Shown here one piece after another: positions 55,998 through 63,809 of a DNA stretch of 64,000 nucleotides. The notes under the pieces are model-generated. The model was not told the DNA's origin and searched no databases. It was given only the letters and a program-made list of their open reading frames with translations. The translations under genes and the position numbers were made by a program. Position 1 is the first letter of the stretch. Each line of letters opens with the position of its first letter. The stretch is from an uncultured Oscillospiraceae bacterium (GTDB taxonomy: Bacteria > Bacillota > Clostridia > Oscillospirales > Oscillospiraceae): the NCBI GenBank assembly GCA_934675115.1, contig CAKUPH010000001.1, positions 1 through 64,000 on the forward strand. The letters run 5' to 3'.

Positions 55998-57062
55998 TCA
56001 GTCCTTGGTGGTGGTGACCTCCACGACCTCGCCCATGCCGGCGAACACGGAGTAGTCGATGCCCAGCGCGGCGGCGGTCTCGGTGTTGACGGTGATGATG
56101 CCGCCGTCCATCAGGTAGTAGTCCTCCAGACCGTCCATGCCCTCGGTGATGGCCTGATAGGCCAGGTCGGCGGTCTTGGCGCCCAGTTGGGTGTAGTTCA
56201 CGCCGCAGGTGGTGAAGGCGCCGTTGCGGACGAAGGAGTCAGCGCCGGTGTAGTGGGGGATGCCGGCGGCGGCCAGATCCTCGTAGATGGCCAGTTCAGC
56301 GGCCATGATGACGTTGTCGGTGGGGGTGAAGATGGCGTCCACGCCGTCGGCGATGAGGGCGGCGGCCGCAGCGATGACCTCGTCATTGGTATTGGCGGTC
56401 TGCTCGGTGTAGGCGATGCCCTTGGCGTCCAGATAGGCCTTGGCGTCGGCGATGGGCTTGGTGGAGTTGGGCTCGGACAGGGAGTACAGCAGGCCGATGT
56501 TGGCGGCGTCGGGGTTCTGGGCGAAGATCATGTCCATGATGAAGTCGGTGTTCAGGGCGTCGCTGGTGCCGGTGACATAGTCAATGCCGGTGACCTTGGC
56601 GGTCTCGGGGTCGGAGATGGCGGCGTACACCACGGGGGTCTTGGTGTCCTCAGCGGCCAGCGCGGCGATCTGGGCGGCGGTGGTGGCGATGGGGATGATG
56701 GCGTCCACGCCGTCGGCGATGGCCTGATCGGCCAGCTGCTTGAGGGTGGTCTGGTCGTTCTGGCCGGAGGTGATCTCATAGTCGATGGTCACGCCGTTGT
56801 CCGCGGCGATCTGGTCCAGCTGGGCGGCGATGGCGTTGGCGATCTCGTCCAGAGAGGCGTGGTCCAGCTGCTTGATGATGGCCACTTTATAGCTGACACC
56901 CTCGGCGGGCTCGCTGATCTGGGGGGCGTTGCTTGCCGCGTCGCTGGGAGCGGCGGAGTTGTCGGCGGCATTGCCGCCGTTGGAGCAGGCGGTGAGGGAC
57001 AGGGCCATGGCGCAGGCGGCGGTCACGGCGAAGAACTTACGGATGATGTTGTGCTTTTTCAT
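55998..57062 (-). CDS. trpX: ABC transporter substrate-binding lipoprotein (TrpX-like)
   Basis: This 354-residue lipoprotein (ATG at 57062 after GGAGGC) has a signal peptide ending in LTAC and an Asn/Ala linker, then the ABC_sub_bind fold: VAIIKQLDHASLDEIANAI near 50-68 and INTxTAAxLG near the C-terminus. Close relatives bind tryptophan or tyrosine. The leader carries a T-box with a UGG specifier codon, which supports tryptophan. Other aromatic amino acids remain possible. Confidence 0.88.
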   Translation of the reverse strand: MKKHNIIRKFFAVTAACAMALSLTACSNGGNAADNSAAPSDAASNAPQISEPAEGVSYKVAIIKQLDHASLDEIANAIAAQLDQIAADNGVTIDYEITSGQNDQTTLKQLADQAIADGVDAIIPIATTAAQIAALAAEDTKTPVVYAAISDPETAKVTGIDYVTGTSDALNTDFIMDMIFAQNPDAANIGLLYSLSEPNSTKPIADAKAYLDAKGIAYTEQTANTNDEVIAAAAALIADGVDAIFTPTDNVIMAAELAIYEDLAAAGIPHYTGADSFVRNGAFTTCGVNYTQLGAKTADLAYQAITEGMDGLEDYYLMDGGIITVNTETAAALGIDYSVFAGMGEVVEVTTTKD

Positions 57063-57142
57063 TTTGGTTGCCTCCAAATTATGTAATTTTGAGCGGCAGA
57101 TGACCCGCGGCCCTGCCAAAGCCGCGGGGGAGGTTCAGGCAA

Positions 57143-57425
57143 CAAAAAAAGCCTTTGCCCCACCATGGGACAAAAGCCATTGCTTCTGCGATACCACCCA
57201 AATTGACGTCAAAAAACGTCCACTCGCTTACGCGTACCATCATACGCGTCCCGATGGATAACGGGTGGGATACCCGTCGGTCTCTACTCGGCTGTGCCTT
57301 TCGATCCGCCCTCCGAAGTCCATTCGCCAGCCGCGCCCCGCCCCGATCTCACCATCCGGGACTCTCTGAAGGTTTGCCGCACTGGGTACTTCTCTCCGTC
57401 ACAGGTTTGCTTTGTTCTGTTGTTG
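57143..57425 (-). ncRNA. T-box leader, tryptophan specifier
   Basis: Read on the minus strand, the leader has the Stem I distal motif AGAGAG...GGATGGTGAGA, a specifier loop reading GAATGGAC with UGG (57322-57320) in the specifier position, and the T-box GGGTGGTATCGCAGAAG (57199-57183). A terminator follows (CTTTTGTCCC with GGGGCAAAGG and T7, 57143-57178). Uncharged tRNA-Trp should stabilise the antiterminator and switch on the importer when tryptophan is scarce. Confidence 0.93.
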
Positions 57426-57431
57426 TAACGC

Positions 57432-57461
57432 ATTATACGCACCCCCTTCCCCGTTTGTCAA
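57432..57461 (-). promoter_or_regulatory. Promoter of the T-box operon
   Basis: TTGACA (57461-57456), an 18-bp spacer and TATAAT (57437-57432). Confidence 0.88.
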
Positions 57462-57587
57462 CCCCTTTTTCGCAAAAACTTTCAATACGTTAAAGCGTCA
57501 CATTTTCCCGCCGCTCCTCCCCTTCTATTTTGGACAAGTCTCCCATATATATGGACAGAACCCATTTCAAAACAGGAGGCGCGACCT

Positions 57588-58553
57588 ATGAACGTCACCA
57601 TTTTTCTCGTCCGGCTGCTGGTGCTGGCCGTTATCTTCATCAACGGCTGGACCGACGCGCCCAACGCCATCGCCACCGCCGTCGGCTCCGGGGCGCTGAC
57701 CTTCCGGCGGGGAGTGTGGCTGGCGGCGGCGTGCAACTTTCTGGGGACCTTCCTCTCCGCTGTCTTTTTCCCCGCCGTGGCCGCCACCATGAGCGACCTC
57801 ATCGTTTTCCCCGGCGGCGCATGGGCCGCCCTCACCGCCCTGTGCGCCGCCATGCTGTCCATTCTGCTGTGGGCGGTGCTGGCGTGGCGCTTCGGCCTGC
57901 CCACCAGCGAGAGCCACGCCCTCATGGCCGGTCTGTGCGGCGCGGCCCTGGCGCTGGGCGGACAGGCCGCCCGGTTCAACTCCGGCGCGTGGGCGCGGGT
58001 CATCGCCGGGCTGTTCCTGTCCGTCGTTGCCGGGGCGCTGGCGGGCCGGTGGGCCTGTCTCTGGCTGCGGAAGCGCCGGTGCAGCGCGGCCCGGTGGCAG
58101 CGGCGGGCCGCCGGACTCATGGCCGCCCTCCACGGGGCGCAGGACGGGCAGAAGTTCATGGCCCTCCTGCTGCTGGCGGACAGCCTTGGGGACGCGGAGC
58201 CCTTCTCCCCTCTGACGCTGGCGGTGCTGTGCGCCTCGGTGATGGCGCTGGGGACGGCGCTGGGCGGAAAGCCCATCGTGGAAAAGGTGGGCACGGAGCT
58301 CACCGCCCTCACCCCATCGGACGGGCTGGCCGCCGATCTTGGGGCGGGGGTGTGCCTGCTGGGCTGCTCCCTGCTGGGCCTGCCGGTGTCCACCACCCAC
58401 GCCAAGGTGGCCGCCGTCTGCGGCGTGGGGCTCACCCACGGCCGGGACAGCGTCAGCCTACGGCCCGTGCTGGAAATCGTCTCCGCCTGGGCCCTCACCT
58501 TCCCGGCCTGCGGCCTGCTGGCCTATCTGCTCACCCGGCTCATGCTGGGGTGA
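57588..58553 (+). CDS. Low-affinity inorganic phosphate transporter (PiT family)
   Basis: This 321-residue membrane permease has the two PiT signatures: GWTDAPNAIATAVGSGAL (about 20-37) and GLPVSTTHAKVAAVCGVG (about 264-281), and about 10 helices. The length is normal for short PiT proteins. The ATG follows AGGAGG. A PhoU-like gene is not adjacent. It is convergent with the Crp/Fnr gene, with only 3 bp between stop codons and no visible terminator. Confidence 0.92.
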   Translation: MNVTIFLVRLLVLAVIFINGWTDAPNAIATAVGSGALTFRRGVWLAAACNFLGTFLSAVFFPAVAATMSDLIVFPGGAWAALTALCAAMLSILLWAVLAWRFGLPTSESHALMAGLCGAALALGGQAARFNSGAWARVIAGLFLSVVAGALAGRWACLWLRKRRCSAARWQRRAAGLMAALHGAQDGQKFMALLLLADSLGDAEPFSPLTLAVLCASVMALGTALGGKPIVEKVGTELTALTPSDGLAADLGAGVCLLGCSLLGLPVSTTHAKVAAVCGVGLTHGRDSVSLRPVLEIVSAWALTFPACGLLAYLLTRLMLG

Positions 58554-58556
58554 GGT

Positions 58557-59222
58557 TCAAGCCTCCGGCGGCGTGAGGATCTCAAAGTGGTTCTTTTTGC
58601 AGCTCAGCAGCCCGTCCCGCCGCATTTTGGACAGCTCCGCGCACAGCGCGCTGCGGTCCACCCCCAGATAGTCCGCCAGCTGCTGCCGGTCGTAGGGGAT
58701 GTCGAAGGCGGCGCCCCCCGCCTCCTTAACACACTGGGAAAAATAGGACATGAGCCGCCCCCGGATGGTCTTCGGCCCGGTGTGGAGCATCCGGCCCGAC
58801 AGCCGGAGGTTTTTCCGGGCGCTGATGGCCAGCAGGTTCCGCACCAGCTGCCCGTGAAAGGCGCAGGCGTTCTCGCAGGGCGTCAGAATTCGCCCCACGT
58901 TCAGGAACAGCACCCGGGCGCGCCCCGCCGCCGTGACGCTCACCCGCAGCGGCTCCCCGGGCAGGCAGGCGTAGGCCTCCGCGAAGATGTCCCCCGGCTC
59001 CGCCGCGCTCAATACACTCTCATTGCCCCATGCGTCGCCGAAGCCGATGAGCGCCCGCCCGGACAGCATCACCCCAAGCTGCTCCGTGGGCGCGCCCTCC
59101 GCTAAAATGACCTCGCCCTTTTCATAGCTCCGCTCCCGGGCGGCAAGGCATTGGAACAGCAGCGCCAGTTCCTCGTCCCCGATGCCCCGGAACAGCGGGC
59201 TTTTTCGTAAATTTTCCTCCAT
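58557..59222 (-). CDS. Crp/Fnr-family transcriptional regulator
   Basis: This 221-residue regulator has an N-terminal cyclic-nucleotide-binding-like barrel (about 5-125) and a C-terminal winged helix (about 145-215, RQQLADYLGVDRSALCAELS). The conserved cAMP-contact residues are not evident, and no N-terminal Fe-S Cys cluster of Fnr type is present; Cys residues near 115-119 (CENAC) could sense redox state. The ATG at 59222 follows GGAGG. A 16-bp palindrome lies 14 bp upstream, between it and the divergent ferredoxin-like gene, which it probably regulates. Confidence 0.88.
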   Translation of the reverse strand: MEENLRKSPLFRGIGDEELALLFQCLAARERSYEKGEVILAEGAPTEQLGVMLSGRALIGFGDAWGNESVLSAAEPGDIFAEAYACLPGEPLRVSVTAAGRARVLFLNVGRILTPCENACAFHGQLVRNLLAISARKNLRLSGRMLHTGPKTIRGRLMSYFSQCVKEAGGAAFDIPYDRQQLADYLGVDRSALCAELSKMRRDGLLSCKKNHFEILTPPEA

Positions 59223-59235
59223 GTTTCCTCCGAAA

Positions 59236-59278
59236 TGTTGTTTTAACAACAGACTTATCATATTCAGCATAGTACAAT
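59236..59278 (+). promoter_or_regulatory. Class II Crp/Fnr-type promoter between the divergent genes
   Basis: A palindrome TGTTGT-TTTA-ACAACA (59236-59251) is centred 41.5 bp upstream of the start predicted from TACAAT (59273-59278) on the plus strand. No good -35 is present, as usual for class II activation. The same site would repress or tune the Crp/Fnr gene. Confidence 0.65.
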
Positions 59279-59363
59279 GCGGGGGAAAAATCAAGGCGCA
59301 CTCCGTCCGGCGGTTCCCGGACGCCGCGCCGCTGATACATTTTTGACATTGGAGGAAGAAATT

Positions 59364-60068
59364 ATGATCCGCAAGATCATCCACATCGACGAGGAAAAGT
59401 GCAACGGCTGCGGTGCCTGCGCGGCGGCCTGCCACGAGGGGGCCATCGGCATGGTGAACGGCAAGGCCAAGCTCCTGCGTGACGACTACTGCGACGGGCT
59501 GGGCGACTGCCTGCCCGCCTGCCCCACCGGGGCCATCACCTTTGTTGAACGGGAGGCCGCGGCCTACGACGAGCAGGCGGTACTGGCAAACAAAAATAAG
59601 GCCGCCCCGGCGGACAAGCCGGTATTCTCCGGCTGCCCCGGCTCCCGGATGCGGCAGATGGACCGCTCCGCGCCCGCTTCCGCCCCCGCCGCGCCCCAGA
59701 CCTCCCAGCTGGGCCAGTGGCCCTGCCAGATCAAGCTGGTGCCGGTGAACGCCCCCTATTTCAACGGCGCAAAGCTGCTCATCGCCGCCGACTGCACCGC
59801 CTACGCCTACGCCAGCCTGCACAGCGAGTTCATGGCGGGCAAAATCACCCTCATCGGCTGCCCCAAGCTGGATGAGGGGGATTACAGCGAAAAGCTCACC
59901 GAGATCATCAGAAGCAACGACATCCGGAGCGTCACCGTGGTGCGCATGGAGGTGCCCTGCTGCGGCGGGCTGGAGCTGGCGGCGAAAAAAGCCCTCCAGC
60001 AGAGCGGGAAATTCATCCCGTGGCAGGTGGTCACCATCTCCATCGATGGAAAAATTCTGGACCGCTGA
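59364..60068 (+). CDS. Ferredoxin-like protein with two [4Fe-4S] clusters and a Cys-rich C-terminal domain
   Basis: This 234-residue protein starts after GGAGGAAG. The first cluster motif is C-x2-C-x2-C-x3-C (13-23, CNGCGACAAACH), the second is CDGLGDCLPACP (43-53). The C-terminal domain (about 125-230) has the single Cys residues of ADCTAYAY, IGCPKLD and VPCCGGLE, a pattern seen in ATP-independent redox partners often found beside hybrid-cluster protein genes. hcp itself is not in the window. The Crp/Fnr gene is divergent. Confidence 0.85.
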   Translation: MIRKIIHIDEEKCNGCGACAAACHEGAIGMVNGKAKLLRDDYCDGLGDCLPACPTGAITFVEREAAAYDEQAVLANKNKAAPADKPVFSGCPGSRMRQMDRSAPASAPAAPQTSQLGQWPCQIKLVPVNAPYFNGAKLLIAADCTAYAYASLHSEFMAGKITLIGCPKLDEGDYSEKLTEIIRSNDIRSVTVVRMEVPCCGGLELAAKKALQQSGKFIPWQVVTISIDGKILDR

Positions 60069-60108
60069 CGGCGGATATTCTCTGCCGCCTTACCTGCGCC
60101 CAAACCGC

Positions 60109-60148
60109 AAAACAGCCCGTACCGGAGATCGCCGGTACGGGCTGTTTT
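60109..60148. terminator. Bidirectional terminator
   Basis: AAAACAGCCCGTACCGG pairs with CCGGTACGGGCTGTTTT around a short loop. Confidence 0.9.
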
Positions 60149-60157
60149 CGCGTAAAC

Positions 60158-60378
60158 TCACTCTTTGTTCCCCGTGATGCAGTAGTCGCGGTACGCGCCG
60201 GCGTGTGCCAGTGTCTGCGCTTGGTGCAGTACGCCGTGCTGGAGGGCGATCATCACCTCGTCCGGCTCGCAGAACAGGGCGGATCACCGCCGCAATCTGC
60301 CAGCAGGCCGCCGAGGCGCTCCTTCACGCGGCCATCTCCAAAATACGCCTCAGCCTTATTCTTGGCAAAAACCGTTGA
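60158..60378 (-). pseudogene. Frameshifted gene remnant
   Basis: The minus strand reads CEPDEVMIALQHGVLHQAQT to a stop (60158) after a frame change from KNKAEAYFGDGRVKERLGG. The composition is protein-like but no start or single reading frame spans it. I do not recognise the parent family. It borders the TetR/MATE decayed region. Confidence 0.5.
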
Positions 60379-60397
60379 CAAAACGTATACTTTCAAC

Positions 60398-60820
60398 TCA
60401 CGGCTGTGTGCGCATCATATCCATGGCGCAGTCGGCCAGCAGCCGCCCTTCGCTGTCCAGCACTGTCACATGGACGATGACGATGCGCCGCCCCCGGCGG
60501 ACGACCTCTCCCACCGCCTTTACGGTGCCGCTCCGGACGTTCCGGATAAAGTTGACGTGGGAGCTCTGGGTCACGTATTTTTCGCCGTCGCATCGGGCGG
60601 TGAGCCCTGCCACGCAGTCAGCAAGGCCGTAAATCAGTCCGCCATGAACCGCTCCGTTCAGATTCATGGACTCGTGCACCAGATCCACCGCAACCTCCGC
60701 CCGGTAATCTCCGGAGCCGTCCGGCACGATGTCCACCACACGGATGTGGTTATGTGCCATAAAGGGGTTGCTTTCGACGTATGCGTCCACGTCGCCGTAA
60801 GGCGGAATGATCCTGCCCAT
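60398..60820 (-). CDS. PaaI-type hotdog thioesterase
   Basis: This 140-residue thioesterase probably hydrolyses aryl- or acyl-CoA. The hotdog motif MNLNGAVHGGLIYGLADCVA (about 52-71) includes the conserved HGG and an Asp. The ATG at 60820 is chosen because upstream sequence before it is not protein-like and a promoter lies at 60907-60935; AAGGAAG is 11 bp away. It is the one intact gene in this decayed stretch. Confidence 0.85.
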   Translation of the reverse strand: MGRIIPPYGDVDAYVESNPFMAHNHIRVVDIVPDGSGDYRAEVAVDLVHESMNLNGAVHGGLIYGLADCVAGLTARCDGEKYVTQSSHVNFIRNVRSGTVKAVGEVVRRGRRIVIVHVTVLDSEGRLLADCAMDMMRTQP

Positions 60821-60906
60821 GCTCTGATGCACTTCCTTATTTTGATATTCCAACCGCGCGGCCACCGGGCCCGGCCCGGCTCCCGCCGCAAAGTCCTTTC
60901 CGACCA

Positions 60907-60935
60907 AGTATAACGGCGGCGCGGGGAAAAGGCAA
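60907..60935 (-). promoter_or_regulatory. Promoter of the thioesterase gene
   Basis: TTGCCT (60935-60930), a 17-bp spacer and TATACT (60912-60907). Confidence 0.7.
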
Positions 60936-60990
60936 GCGTTTTCAACCAAAACGCCAAACAAACCTGGCGCAAATGTCGAAGGAATGTCTC

Positions 60991-61037
60991 TTGGCAAACT
61001 AACACCGTTAGTATATATTAAAGCTAACGTCGTCAGT
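60991..61037 (+). promoter_or_regulatory. TetR-type promoter with two operators
   Basis: TTGGCA (60991-60996), 17 bp, TATATT (61014-61019). ACTAAC-ACC-GTTAGT (60998-61012) sits between the boxes, and GCTAAC-GTC-GTCAGT (61023-61037) follows. This is the usual layout of an autoregulated TetR gene, still intact although the gene is not. Confidence 0.7.
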
Positions 61038-61043
61038 TTTTGG

Positions 61044-61255
61044 ATGCCTTCGGAGGTCACACAAGGGTCTGACCACAGATCAGGTCGTCAAAACGGCGGC
61101 GGAGCTAATCGAACACAGCGGACGCTCCGGATTTTCCATGCGGCAGCTCGCCGCTGTGCTCGGTGTCAAAGCCGCTTCCCTTTACACCCACTTGGACAGC
61201 ATGGACGCGCTGCTATCCGAGGTGTGCCGGTACGCCATGCACCTTCAGATGGACG
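61044..61255 (+). pseudogene. Truncated, frameshifted TetR regulator
   Basis: The ATG at 61044 opens MPSEVTQG, but the TetR helix-turn-helix (LTTDQVVKTAAELIEHSGRS, then FSMRQLAAVLGVKAASLYTH) is in another frame, caused by one extra G in the run at 61065-61067. The ligand-binding domain is missing; the sequence joins a MATE fragment near 61255. Confidence 0.8.
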
Positions 61256-61896
61256 CGGCTACATCGCCATGCCGCTGTTCATACTGTTCACCGCCTTTTC
61301 CAACCTCTTCGGCGTGGGCGGCGCCAGTCTGATCTCCCGCTGTCTCGGTGCCGGAGAGCGGGAAAAGGCCCGGCGCTGCGCGGCGTTCTGCATCTCGCTG
61401 ATGGGCACTGTATCCAACACTGCCCTGAACCACATCATCTCCACCTACTCCAACGAGGCCGTGGCCGGAATGGTCATCGCGAAAAAGCTCAACCTGCTGG
61501 CCTTTGCCGTGGCTCAGGGCATCACGCAAGGAACGCTGCCCCTCATCGGCTACTGCTTCACCTCCAGCGACCGGAACCGGATGGCCCGCGTCATCCGCAC
61601 GCTGGCCGTCATCTGCGCGGGATTCGCACTGGCCAGCGCCGCGCTGCTGTTTTCGGCGCCACACCCATCACCCGCTTCTTCATCGACAACAGTGAAACGG
61701 CGGCCTGCGGCCGGCAGTTTCTGCGCATCATCTGCCTTGCCGGGCTCACCTCCATGCTCATCTTTTTCGGCATGACCATCTTTCAGGCCACGGGAAAGCG
61801 GTGGCGGCCCCTTGTGCTCTCCCTGCTGCGGAAGGGCAGCGTCGACGTGCCGCTGATGGTGCTGTTCAACCGCTTGTTTCATCTGACCGGCGTGGC
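61256..61896 (+). pseudogene. Decayed MATE efflux transporter
   Basis: Segments of a MATE (multidrug/sodium antiporter) gene: IAMPLFILFTAFSNLFGVGG, then after an internal deletion near 61390 SLMGTVSNTALNHIISTYSN and IAKKLNLLAFAVAQGITQGT, then a frameshift near 61660 and ITRFFIDNSETAACGRQFLR. The gene cannot make a full protein of about 450 residues. Confidence 0.8.
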
Positions 61897-62022
61897 ATGG
61901 GCAAGACTGCCTCCATCCTTCAGAAGAGCTGCCCCGGCGCAAAGGTGCTGGAGGGCAAGGTGCTGCGCAGCAGCGCGCCCGAAAAGGAGCTGTCCGGCTC
62001 GGTGGCCGGGATGGCGCTGTAA
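61897..62022 (+). pseudogene. 3' remnant of a flavodoxin-like gene
   Basis: GKTASILQKSCPGAKVLEGK is followed by a further 20 residues to a stop codon, a flavodoxin-type C-terminus. It is joined directly to the MATE fragment, so a deletion removed the rest. Confidence 0.55.
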
Positions 62023-62025
62023 TCG

Positions 62026-62063
62026 AAAAAACTCCCTGCCGGACATCCGGCAGGGAGTTTTTT
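62026..62063. terminator. Bidirectional terminator
   Basis: AAAAAACTCCCTGCCGGA pairs with TCCGGCAGGGAGTTTTTT. Confidence 0.9.
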
Positions 62064-62077
62064 CATAAATTTGGCTG

Positions 62078-62914
62078 TCAGCCCTTCTGGGCCTGAGCCT
62101 CCATCATGGCGTTCAGAGCGGCGATGGTGCCGCCGTCGTACAGAATGTCCACACCGGTGAGGTAACTGGCGTCGTCGCTGACCATAAAGGCCATCATCTT
62201 GGCGATCTCCTCCGGCTTGCCCACGCGGCCCATGGCGCCCATCCGGGCGTACTTGGCCGCGCCCTCGCCTTCCACCTCGCCCAGCGGGGTGTCGAAGGTG
62301 CCCGGAGAGATGCACACGATGCGGATGCCCTTCTTACCGGCCTCGACGGCCATATGCTCGGTGTACCACTTCATGAAGTTCTTGGAGATGGTGTACCCCG
62401 CGCCGGGGCGCTTCTCCTCGGGGATATTGCCCAGCATCTGGGCCGCGCCCGCCATAAAGGCATTCGCGTCCTTCATGGCAGCCTGATACAGCGCCGTGGG
62501 GGTCTGGGCGGCGGGCAGCATGTACGCCGACATGGACGCCACGTTCAGGATGCAGCTCCCCGGGCCCATAACCTTCAGGAAGGCCGTGTCGATGTTGATG
62601 GTGCCGATGGCGTTGACGCGGAAGATCTCCTCGCCGCTGGCCATGTGGGGAGAGATGCCCGCCGCGTGGATAACGGTCTTCACATTGCCCAGTGAAGCCG
62701 CGTAGGCGGCCAACTTCTCCACGGAGGCCGCGTCCCCCGCGTCCGCGGGGAACGCCTCCGCATCCAGCCCCAGCGCCGCCAGCGCGTCCAGCGCGTTCTG
62801 CAGCTTGGCGGGCGTGCGGCCCACCAGAATGATATGGCTGTCTTTGTCCATCAGCTTGGCGGCCTCAAGGCCCATGCCGCTGCCGCCGCCGGTAATGACT
62901 ACGATATTTTTCAT
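62078..62914 (-). CDS. Short-chain dehydrogenase/reductase (hydroxysteroid dehydrogenase-like)
   Basis: This 278-residue SDR has NAD(P)-binding TGGGSGMGLEAAKLM (8-22), HAAGISPHM near 84-92, catalytic Ser in LNVASMSAYM and YTISK near 174-178. A loop of about 40 residues between Ser and Tyr is longer than in classical members. That loop and GTFDTPLG are similar in style to 3-alpha-hydroxysteroid dehydrogenases, but the substrate is not proven. It is in line with the two minus-strand genes upstream (62952 and 63810). Confidence 0.85.
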   Translation of the reverse strand: MKNIVVITGGGSGMGLEAAKLMDKDSHIILVGRTPAKLQNALDALAALGLDAEAFPADAGDAASVEKLAAYAASLGNVKTVIHAAGISPHMASGEEIFRVNAIGTINIDTAFLKVMGPGSCILNVASMSAYMLPAAQTPTALYQAAMKDANAFMAGAAQMLGNIPEEKRPGAGYTISKNFMKWYTEHMAVEAGKKGIRIVCISPGTFDTPLGEVEGEGAAKYARMGAMGRVGKPEEIAKMMAFMVSDDASYLTGVDILYDGGTIAALNAMMEAQAQKG

Positions 62915-62951
62915 ATTGTTCTCCTTTCCGCAAATGCGGTCTGTCCAGACT

Positions 62952-63794
62952 TCAGTTCCCGCCCGCCGCGTCTTCCGCGGCCAGCCGTTTCAGGTTTTCC
63001 CGAAGGGCCGGGGACAGGACGTCCGTCTTTTTCACATAGGCCTCTCCGGCGCAGAAGCCGGGCAAGCCGGCCAGAATGTGTGCGATGGCCGAAATGGCCC
63101 GGTCCTGAGGCGTGGGCCACTGCTCCGTCAGCCGGGGCATCATGGATTCGTAATTGGTCACGGCCATTTCAAGGCCGTTCAGCTCGGGATATTCCGCCAG
63201 GAACGCGTCCCATGCGGCGCAGCCCAGCCGGGCGTCCTCCAGCTGCACCACCAGCTGGTGGGTACAGGGCTCCGGGGCCGCGGTCTTCTTGGGCATCTGC
63301 TCCGTGCCGAAGCGGTAGAGGTTGGCCGCGTACACGCCGTCCATGGCGGCGAGATGATTCAGCCGCTCCTCGGAGAGCATGGCTTCCACGTCCGTGCCCT
63401 CCTTCCCCTGGATCAGCGCCACCAGATTCCAGCTGGTCCGGCCGTGCTCCGCGAAGGCGGGGTAGGGCGCGGTGCCAGCGCACAGATCCCAGTAGGACTC
63501 CTTGTAGTTGCTGAAGTCGAAGGCCGACGAGATGAGCAGCTCCCAGGTCATGACCCGATCCTGATGGCTCTTGGTGGACTCCGCCTTGCTCTTCAGCTCA
63601 TAGAAGGTGTAATACTTATAGGTATCGTCGCTGACTGCGGGCTGATACGCGCAGCGGCAGAACCGCTGGGCGGAGATATGGCCGGGCATGCCCATCACGT
63701 CCCGGAGGTGCACATAGCTGTACCAGAGGTTGAACTCCTCCTCCCGCTCGGCGCTCACCGGGTTGAGGTGGACGGTGGTCACGGAAGTCATCAT
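62952..63794 (-). CDS. Two-repeat dimeric alpha-beta barrel protein
   Basis: This 280-residue soluble protein has two ferredoxin-like repeats: the first begins TTVHLNPVSAEREEEFNLWY, followed by RDVMGMPGHISAQRF, a pattern usual for EthD/DUF4286-type proteins; the second begins near 180 with QLVVQLEDARLGCAAWDAFL. The function is unknown; related proteins are often found beside aromatic or steroid degradation genes. It lies between the SDR and the nitronate-monooxygenase-like gene on the same strand, with an ATG at 63794 (or 63791) after AGGAGG. Confidence 0.72.
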   Translation of the reverse strand: MMTSVTTVHLNPVSAEREEEFNLWYSYVHLRDVMGMPGHISAQRFCRCAYQPAVSDDTYKYYTFYELKSKAESTKSHQDRVMTWELLISSAFDFSNYKESYWDLCAGTAPYPAFAEHGRTSWNLVALIQGKEGTDVEAMLSEERLNHLAAMDGVYAANLYRFGTEQMPKKTAAPEPCTHQLVVQLEDARLGCAAWDAFLAEYPELNGLEMAVTNYESMMPRLTEQWPTPQDRAISAIAHILAGLPGFCAGEAYVKKTDVLSPALRENLKRLAAEDAAGGN

Positions 63795-63809
63795 ATCGCG
63801 CCGCCCTCC

